DNA of 6,260 bases from JAZUCT01 sp045639255 (lineage in GTDB: Bacteria; Bacillota; Clostridia; Christensenellales; UBA1242), in NCBI GenBank assembly GCA_045639255.1, contig JAZUCT010000037.1:1-6260 (forward strand), read 5' to 3'. Shown in pieces: positions 6,247 through 6,260 of the stretch. The position numbers and the translations under genes were made by a program. The notes beneath the pieces are model-generated. The model worked only from the letters and a program-made list of their open reading frames with translations. It had not been told where the DNA came from and did not search any database. Position 1 is the stretch's first letter. Every line of letters starts with the position of its first letter.

Positions 6247-6260
6247 ACATAAAATAAATC

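Overview
This AT-rich stretch uses the ordinary bacterial code (Trp is TGG and TGA is not used as sense). Its Shine-Dalgarno sites are purine-rich, its promoters match the sigma-70/SigA consensus, and its GyrB is the short type of about 640 residues. All of this fits a low-GC member of the Firmicutes (Bacillota), perhaps an uncultured gut Clostridia or Bacilli lineage. The window alone does not allow a finer placement.

Layout from left to right. (1) Positions 1-141 hold the N-terminal 47 codons of a leftward gene that runs off the window. (2) Positions 142-313 are a divergent intergenic region with one good promoter in each direction and a GC-rich imperfect palindrome between them. (3) ung, uracil-DNA glycosylase, lies at 314-979. 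Its ATG falls where transcription should begin, so the mRNA is probably leaderless; a hairpin terminator follows the gene. (4) A 188-residue protein of unknown function lies at 1096-1662, with its own consensus promoter and ribosome binding site. It ends at a bidirectional terminator shared with the convergent gyrA. (5) A leftward gyrB-gyrA operon (gyrB 6203-4272, gyrA 4249-1727) fills the rest. The genes are separated by 22 bases, and the -10 box of the operon promoter is visible at the right edge.

GyrA and GyrB form DNA gyrase (A2B2), which introduces negative supercoils using ATP. Ung starts base-excision repair of uracil in DNA. Apart from shared DNA metabolism, nothing ties ung or the unknown gene to the gyrase operon, and each has its own promoter.

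I see no mobile element, CRISPR array, tRNA, rRNA or defence system, and I do not claim a new multi-gene system. The points most worth a second look are the apparent leaderless ung start, a Gln at the GyrB position equivalent to the E. coli aminocoumarin-resistance residue Arg136, the GC-rich palindrome, the two near-identical terminators that differ only by compensatory base pairs, and the unrecognised 188-residue protein.
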